Positions 56,946 through 64,000 of a stretch of 64,000 bases of DNA are shown piece by piece. The position numbers were made by a program, and so were the translations under genes. The notes beneath the pieces were generated by a model, which searched no databases, was not told the origin of the DNA, and worked only from the letters and a program-made list of their open reading frames with translations. The stretch is taken from contig JADNYJ010000033.1 in the NCBI GenBank assembly GCA_015501075.1, forward strand, positions 1 to 64,000. Direction: 5' to 3'. This DNA is from Gymnopilus junonius (taxonomy: Eukaryota > Basidiomycota > Agaricomycetes > Agaricales > Galerinaceae). Positions within the stretch are counted from its first letter, which is position 1. The number at the start of each line of letters is the position of its first letter.

Positions 56946-58956
56946 ATGCCCACCAAAGGAATAAGCGAACTTTTAGGGCATAAATTCAACCTTTGCAACA
57001 GGAAGTCGTTCAAATCACCTTCTGCCTCTCTTTTACGTTCCAATGACGCTCCCTCGGGTAAGAAATCCACTCTCATTCAGGCCATAGCCGGGTCGTCGCG
57101 CGGCCAAGGCAGTAATAAAGCATGTCGTCATTATTCGCACAACTCAGATTCCTATTCAAACTCCCTGGAGTCCCTTAAGGGTCTTCTTTCAGCGTCGAGG
57201 CGTCTTCCGACCGAGTTACTCATCGAGATATTACTTCAATTCCATTTTGCGGAACAACGCGATGATCCCTCTCAGAACGACCCTCCCTGGATCCTAACCC
57301 ACGTTTGCAGACGATGGCGGCACATTACAAAAATATGCCAGCGCTTTGGAGAGAGCTACCTCCTTTTCACTTGGGATCATCTGACAAGAACGAACTTAAG
57401 CGGCGGATCGAATGTCTATCAACGCTTCTAGTAAGATCATTTCCTGAGAAGCTCACTTTCTTCCTCTCCAAGAAAGAGACCCCGCGCACGGATGACAAGA
57501 TTCTTTTCATGCTATTCAAACACTCCGAACGCTGGGAGCGAATCTCCCTCGTGATATCGGAGGATGTCTGCGCCCAATTTTCAAGGGTCAAAGGCCATAT
57601 ATCTTCTCTGCGTTCTTTGAAACTCTTCATCAGTAGAACAGGTCGTCTGCATGTGGATATGTTTGAAGTTGCCCCGAAACTAGAGGAGGTCTACCTTAGC
57701 AGTACACCCTGGGCAGGGTCGATGAGGCTTCCCTGGCATCAATTAGGATGCTTCACAGAGGAATCTACGGAGAATAACCACCTCCATTACATCCTCAAGG
57801 AGGCAAGGGAACTCAAGAATTTGGACATTACCTTCCATAAGGACTCCTTTGACGGATTCGACGCCATCCCTCATGTCACATTTCGCCAGTTGACAACGCT
57901 TGTTGTTCAATGTTTCGCCGCGTGGCAGTTTTACATCAATCCGCTGTTCGATAAACTTACACTTCCAGCCTTACAGGAACTCGTCTTTCGGGGGCATTGT
58001 CCCACGTCCTATGTTTCCAGTCTAGCGCTAATGATCCGTCGTTCAGCCTGTACCCTGCAGAAACTCACACTTCACAACTATTGCATCCTAGCAAGCGAGT
58101 TGGAATCCATATTACTCCTTACTCCTTCTCTTAGCCATTTAGCTATAGCAAACCCTACGATTGAGGTTTTAGAACTTTTTCAACGAGACGAACAGGCTCC
58201 GGTCCACCAGTGGACACTCGTGCCTCATCTGCAATCATTGACAGCTTGCCTGGACGATGAGTCCTCAGATCTTAATGCGCTGAAGCATTTTGCCCGCCCT
58301 CGATGCGATCTCATCTTTCATTCTGTTTCATGTGCCATACACGGACGTCCCACCGAACTAGAAACTTTCAGGATTATCCCATCCACGAGACACGACTTTC
58401 TCAACTACGCCGAACATTTTGGGTCGCCAGCGACCAAATTTGATATATTGAAGTCGGCCACAAGTTACAATATAGCAGTCACGAACAATACTATTGACGT
58501 TCATATCCGAAAAATCCAGTTAACCAACACCGATCCCGAAATGTCAAGGAAAAGTCGATCAAACGCGGTTTCACGAGAAGTAGGAAACGTTATTTCACTT
58601 TTAGAACATCTTGAAATAACGCCAGAGATGGTCGTTTATCTCTATGTACGTACCTGCAATTGTTTTGGGCATATGTGCTAAATATTCTGCAGTTAAAGAG
58701 GGTTAAGCATAGGATCTCACAGCTTTTACTTGACGTTCAAATGCCCACCGACTCGAAGATCAATTTCAGTAGGCGTCTCGACGCTTTACTCCCTCTCTGG
58801 ACCTCAGTTTTAAACCAAGTATCATCTGAACTTAGATGGGGCTGGGAGAAGGAAGGGGGGCTAATTTATATCCCTGAAGACGACAGTGAGTCTCTTAATG
58901 TGGTCCAGGTGGTGAGGATATTTACTCTCTTTTGTTTCTTTCCAAGCAGGGAATAA
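56946..58956 (+). pseudogene. F-box protein gene with a one-base frameshift
   Basis: ATG 56946 opens a frame containing the F-box (RRLPTELLIEILLQFHF ... PPWILTHVCRRWRHIT), the Skp1-binding part of ubiquitin-ligase adaptors widespread in mushrooms. The frame then has to shift: the expected continuation KNMPALWRELPPFHL is one base out, because the A-run at 57329-57333 has five A where six would keep frame. From there a leucine-rich-repeat-like body (LRSLKLFISRTGRLHVDMFE, YLSSTPWAGS, LTLPALQELVFRGHCP, SLSHLAIANPTIEVLELFQR) continues to 58,645. A second exon follows at 58,693 in phase, up to TAA 58,954-58,956 or an additional 3' intron. It could be a recent pseudogene or an assembly error in a homopolymer. 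Confidence 0.75.
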
Positions 58957-59475
58957 AAATAGAAACCTTGTATCTTTCGATTTCAACGTGCGTCCTCCTG
59001 CCAGAGTGTCCACTCACGAAGAGCATGATGATCTCTTTTGATCTGTTGTCGTCATTTGTATACTTTATTCAGTATGCGCATTGCTATTACTACGGAATCA
59101 TTTGCACAATGATATGTATCCATGAAACACTGGTGTAAGTAAGTATAATGATAGGATTCCAGGTGTAAGTTAGATGCTTTAAATTAAATGACTGTGGAAA
59201 AGCTGTTCGCGAAGGGCATTCAGCTCTGGTCTGTTACTACGATGAAGCGGAATTCTAGGATGGAAATGTACGAAAACAAGATTGAATGATTCCGAAGGTA
59301 GATGTCAAAATGATACAGTTCGAGTAATTGCGCTTTGTTAAGTCCGTGATGCATTGTATGATGCAGAAGAGACTTGTTGAAGGTGGAGATCCTTTCTAAT
59401 GATTGTGTCAAGAAAAAATTTGAGATGGATCGACTTGATGTTTATCGATAAAGATGATATGCAGGAATGTCAAAT
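58957..59475. other. Convergent intergenic region, no gene seen
   Basis: Lies between the 3' ends of the F-box gene and the TRP-like gene. If the F-box gene has one more intron its last exon could extend to about 59,138. Confidence 0.5.
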
Positions 59476-62182
59476 CTATGATGATGGCACCGTCGTAGCG
59501 GATAATGGTCCTTCCTCTTCCTCCGCGATGTTCTCATGCCTTAGCTGATGCTGTTGCACTGATGCTCGTGTTGATGAGTTTTTCGACAAGCCACTGTTGT
59601 GACTCGAATGGCTGTATTGGCTATGGCTCCCGTGACTTAAGTTCGAAGGAGATGACGGTGGGCTTGACGATCCTATCAACGAGGTTCTGTGACTCCCTTG
59701 AATGAAACCCGAATCAGCTGGTGAACCAGGCTGACTTAAAGAGAAGCTCCATCTTCGGGGTAAGAGACTGCCAACTGTGATTGTCGCGGAATCTCTCGAA
59801 TATAAACTAGGTGGATCCATAGTCGTCACCGTCGTGCCTGTAGGTGATATCGGATAAGGTGTGAGGAAGTAAGGGTCAAAGTGCTGACTGTGCTCCGGAG
59901 TGGGATTAATAGCCCGACCGCGCCCAACTTCTTCAATGCCATCCTCCGAGCCGCCAGTTTGGGGCATACCGTCGTCAGAATTAGTGGTCCGAGATGTCTC
60001 CTCGTTCTGCACGAGATTGGTTCTTGTGCTACCACGTCGGCTGACATATGGACGACCGAAATCCGTTTCCATCATGGAGCGATGTGAATCAACAGGTGAG
60101 TTGGTGGATTCTTCGCCTCCGGTGACCCCCTTGACCAGCTTTATGATCGCGACTATAGCGTGCCATGCGAGATTTGCAATCATGAACAGGACAGCCACGG
60201 AATATACAATCAAAATAATGATTCCAATGACCACGCGTGGAATGGCCTTGACTTCAGCTCTCTCGATGAAGGCAATCATTAAACCCGTGCATGCAAACCG
60301 TGTGATAGCTAGGTAGGTCAGAAAGACATCGCTACCTCTTGTCTTTGTAGGCTTCAAGACAGAATACGCAAGGATTAAACCCAGCTCGGTGGCCATCAGG
60401 AGCGCAACTTGGGCTTCTCCAGAATGTTTGGCGAATGAAATGAAGATAGCGCGGAGCACAAACGCAACTAGCAGTGTGAGGAAGAAATAATACCGACGAG
60501 ATCGATACTGTGCGAATAGAGGTCCGTATCGCGCAAGAATTCGGGCATTACGATCGTAAAGATCGTCAGGAGATTCACGACGCGCAAAAAGAAGAGTTAC
60601 GAGTGTGGGATAGAGGATGGGGACTGCAATGAGGATGAATGTGATAACAGAAATAAGGATGGATAACCAGGAGTCATTCAACGTCCACTGGTAAAATATA
60701 AAAACAAGGAGCGGAAAGACGGAAACGAGACCCTGAATGAAATCTCCAGTTAATAACAAAGGTGTACATAGTGTATGAAATGACTCACCACGCGAAGGAA
60801 CCAAGAAATGGCGAAGGATGGATAATCAAAGTTGTATGTCTGTCTGGCATTGTGCCGCCTAGATATGACTCTCCCCCAAATAAAAAGGGAGATAAACCCA
60901 ATGGCCAATGTCGCCACTGCAATAGCAAATAGAATGAGTACTATGAAAAACGTTGTCATAAACACATTTGCAGTTGCAATGTGAACCGTGTTTGCATAGA
61001 TTGGTAGTCCTGCTTGAAGAACAATGGAAGACCCAGGAGTCACGGTCTGCACGTTGCCATTGACGATTGTGTCACGACGGAAGACTGGTCGAAGGTAGGA
61101 AGATGGCACAGAGCTTAGAAGGTTGGAAATGTGGGCCGTGAAATCCGAATACAGAGTTCTGGGAGAAATAAGAGAATAGAATGCTGCCCCAGTTACAAAA
61201 CTTGAACTGGGAGAGTTGTAAGGGCTCAGTTTTCGATTCACCAAACCGACGGCCGAACTGTCAATGGCATCGGCGAGGTTACCACCCGTAAGGTGCCGCA
61301 TGTTGTTGATGGAATTCTGCAGGTGGGAGTTCGCAGCACCCGAAAGGAGACCCATTGACCAAGCGAAGTTCAGGGCGTATGCACGGTAAACAGAGGGATA
61401 ATTCAAGTTAAGGAACGCGCTGCTGGCGATGCTCTGGTAAAGGTACATCGATTCGAGCAGGCGGAAAGGGAAAATGGATGTTGGATAAATGGACTGCCAT
61501 GTTGCGAATACCACAGCAGCGATTGTGATACCTCCTGTCGTCCATTCCACAGCGCGTTGGTGAGCTGAACGTCCATTAGATATCGTAGCTTGCACGCATG
61601 CTTTAACTGCCCCTGTGTTCACTTCCGTCAGAGTCAATTGTGCAAAACCTTCGAGGTCGGGAATTTTGTACGCCACGCCAGGTATTCTCTTAAGGACACT
61701 GAGGGAAGACGGGAGTGTTATTGTATCTGCCCCTGTGAAGTTGTACATCGGAAGCGGACACAATGCACCCTTCAAAATGCCACAGAGATCGACTGTAACG
61801 TTGACCGGGTTCATACCATAGACATTGAGGAAGATGTTGGCGGTAACGTTGACATTAGATTGCTGTGGAAGATCAAAGATGACGTCAAAAGTCTAAATGA
61901 GTTGCAAACAACACGCACCACGGCCGACACAGATACGTTGAATGAGACCGATGTGTTAGCAGGAAAGTATGCGAGTTCGAATCGTTGGATAAGCAATGTC
62001 TCTGGAGGGTTGCAGTATGTTACGGAGGATGTAACTGTGGAAATTGACATATATTGAATTCAAAATCTCCGGGTAAAACCAGAGTACTCACATATAGATT
62101 CCTCAGCATGGGCAGATGTCGTTAAAGATAAGAAAAAAGCAAAGAAGGCGAAGACTCGCGACCAGGCGAGAAGAGAAAACAT
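59476..62182 (-). CDS. TRP-like / flavin carrier (Flc, Pkd2-type) membrane protein
   Basis: Four exons, 62182-62092, 62034-61919, 61862-60789 and 60732-59476, join in phase to 845 aa. The protein starts with a signal peptide (MFSLLAWSRVFAFFAFFLSL). A lumenal ML-like domain follows (CNPPETLL, NVTVDLCGILKGALCPLPMY, IPGVAYKIPDLEGFAQL), with paired cysteines. Then comes a TRP-like multi-pass domain: TTGGITIAAVVFATW, ATLAIGFISLFIWGRVISRR, YPSFAISWFLRVGLVSVFPL, YRSRRYYFFLTLLVAFVLRA and RFACTGLMIAFIERAE. The tail is a long Ser/Pro/Thr-rich cytosolic region. This order (TRP_N then TRP) is that of fungal Flc1-3 and fission yeast Pkd2, implicated in calcium signalling, cell-wall integrity and flavin transport into the ER. 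Its start is divergent from ATP5. Confidence 0.93.
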
Positions 62183-63011
62183 GAATGTAGGAAGGTGAGC
62201 GTGAAGAGTGCTAAGAACGCGGGGGGGTCGGATATTTTCTCTCTTAAATAAGGGAAGAATAAGCATCACCAAGGATTAAACTAGCAGTGCATTGTACTCT
62301 ACCTGCGGTTGTGGCGTGGCGGACTTGCCGAAGAAACAAGGCCTATTGTTCTTTGTGTGTGAAATGAGGTAAGAGCGGGTGTCTCAATCTGCTTTCCGGC
62401 CTTTTACGTCTTTGCTTTTGTAGACTTTGTAGTCTAGGGATATATGAAAGAAACGAGAACGTGCATCCGGCGTGGCAGGCGATACAGAGGAGGGGGATGG
62501 AGAGAGTGACGGTCGGAAAAGGTACCAAGTGGAAACATCATGATAGCCTGCTTACAATAACGAAATGACTGGCTCATCATTATTCGTTGCTCCGTTGGCG
62601 GCCGCAGTTAGCCCCATGCCTCGTTTCTTCCATGAGTTCTGATTTCCTGAAATCTCGAGTCCTACTGCGAGGCGCGATAAGCACGAGGCCAACCGACATA
62701 TATCATGGTATCAAGTACTAGGAAGTAACGTATTATAGTACAATGTAGCACCTCGGTCTCGATTGCCCCATGAATCCCATCGCCATTCGTTGACGCGTCC
62801 AGCTACTGTACCTTTTGACGCGTTGTCGAGCTTGAACCACGTTCATAATTTGAAAAAAGGGTTGCTGAACAGAGAAGGGGAAATTTCAGTTGCAGCTTTG
62901 GAAGACGCGCTCCTGTTCTGAATCAAGTTCCCACGAGTGGTTGAGCGGAAAAGCCCGGCACGACCCGAGTTTTTGCTTGTCATCGTTGTCCTCGTCGTCC
63001 GCTCTCTAATT
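62183..63011. other. Divergent promoter region between the TRP-like gene and ATP5
   Basis: 829 bp; no further gene seen. Short open frames on both strands show no family features. Confidence 0.5.
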
Positions 63012-63758
63012 ATGTTGCTCTCCACAGCTGCACGCTCAGTGTCTTCCGCTTCAGGCCTGGGCCGTCGCGCAGCCTCAGGCATTGCCTCTAAATATGCCAA
63101 GGCCGTTTTTGGTGCTGCTCTCGCCAAGTCCCCCCAAACCCTCAACAAAGTTCACTCCGATCTCGTCAACATCTCCAATACCGTCAAAAAGGATGCCGAG
63201 GTCGCCGATTTCGTGACAAACCCTACCCTTTCTCTGCAGGAACGGAAGAAGGCTCTCGAAACACTTTACACGAAACTCGAGGGTACCGGCGCGAAGAAGG
63301 AACAAGTTTCTGATATCACCAAGAACTTGCTCATCGTGTTGGCCGAGAACGGAAGGTTGGCGGAGACAGAAAGTGTTATTGAATCTTTCAATGAGTTCGT
63401 CGCTCAGTATAAGGGAGAGCTGACTGTCACCGTCACGTCGGCGGTTCCTCTCGCCAAGGATGTCCTCAGCCGCTTGGAGTCTACCCTGAAGCAATCACAA
63501 ACTGCCCAAGCTGCCAAAACACTGAAAGTCGAGAACAAGGTCCGTCTTTGTTTGCAATCCCCCCTGTCTTTGTGTTCATTTGTTACCGTTAGGTCAACGC
63601 CTCTATCCTTGGTGGCCTAATTGTCGACTTCGGTGACAAGACCATTGATCTGAGCGTTGTGTCCCGAGTCACCAAGCTCAACAATGTCTTAACACGTATG
63701 TTTTTTTTTCCAAATTTCCTTCAAATCGTATTCTAACATGTTTTTAGAATCCGTTTAA
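63012..63758 (+). CDS. ATP5: Mitochondrial F1Fo ATP synthase subunit 5 (OSCP)
   Basis: Exons 63012-63539, 63593-63695 and 63748-63758 join in phase to 213 aa, the usual OSCP length. OSCP links the F1 head to the peripheral stalk. The N-terminus MLLSTAARSVSSASGLGRRA is a mitochondrial presequence (no acidic residues, Ser/Arg/Ala-rich). YAKAVFGAALAKSPQTLNKV and NPTLSLQERKKALETLY form the helical N-domain; LIVLAENGRLAETESVIESF and VTVTSAVPLAKDVLSRLEST follow. The C-terminal ILGGLIVDFGDKTIDLSVVS is the OSCP signature. The last exon has only 11 bases (completing QSV and the stop). An AATAAA-like signal lies near 63,807. Confidence 0.95.
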
Positions 63759-64000
63759 TTATGACATGACGGGACGGCATTTGACGTGCTATAGATATCT
63801 TATTTGCAAAATAAATTGCATGAAACACAATTATTGTTCGAAATTGAATATTGGCACCGGGTCACCAGCGGTCCTTTCTACGTCTATATCTTTAGATGAA
63901 TAAACTCGCGAAATTTCCTCTGAAGTTCTCCAAACTTTGAAATACTCGTGGTAAATTAGACGCATACAGCTCTATTGCCTTTACTATTCCTTTACTAACC

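Overview
The window looks like nuclear DNA of a basidiomycete fungus, most likely an Agaricomycete (mushroom-forming). Genes are packed with short introns of about 50-70 bp with GT-AG ends and CTGAC/TGAC-like branch points. Housekeeping genes (AP-1 mu, TRM11, ATP5/OSCP, a fungal TRP/Flc-type channel) sit among lineage-specific genes, hAT elements and chromodomain-bearing Ty3/gypsy elements. All exon structures here were worked out by eye from splice signals and frame continuity; no alignment was run.

Left part, 1-23,300. The 3' end of the AP-1 mu gene has a 1.6 kb low-complexity intron. A 13-exon minus-strand gene (4349-8534) encodes an unrecognised 1147-aa membrane protein with a duplicated two-exon module, each copy carrying CC-x14-CxxC. 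Next come an aminoglycoside-phosphotransferase-like kinase gene and a tandem family of SET-domain genes. Copies 1 and 2 are intact, copy 3 is a pseudogene, copy 4 is split in exon 1 by a hAT-type element with a perfect 8-bp target duplication, and copy 5 is a fragment. A small unrelated gene lies inside the cluster on the minus strand.

Middle, 23,700-26,500. Two tandem multi-pass membrane protein genes are paralogues; the first has gained a duplicated exon. A tRNA-Ile gene (AAT, 10-nt intron) follows.

Transposon block, 26,550-48,200. This holds a decayed autonomous hAT element, a truncated minus-strand gypsy copy, and a three-level nest. In the nest a small hAT-type element (8-bp duplication CATTGTGC) is split by a minus-strand chromovirus (AAGTC duplication, 455-bp LTRs), and the 3' LTR of that chromovirus is split by a plus-strand chromovirus (GCATA duplication, 463/465-bp LTRs). 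To the right are TA-flanked miniature elements, one carrying another hAT-type insert. The nonsense codons I read in the hAT transposase, the inner pol and the accessory gene are TGA where CGA is expected, and LTR differences are mostly CpG transitions, which suggests methylation-driven or RIP-like decay. The inner chromovirus carries an antisense, intron-containing accessory gene with a coiled coil and a Zn2Cys6-spaced cysteine cluster; this is the best candidate for something little described.

Right part, 49,200-64,000. Ordinary genes return: TRM11, an NAD(P)-binding oxidoreductase, a small HVA1/Tudor-like protein, a 13-exon FLVCR-like MFS transporter, a WBP4-like U1-type zinc-finger protein, a frameshifted F-box gene, a TRP-like/Flc channel, and ATP synthase subunit 5, which starts divergently from the channel gene.
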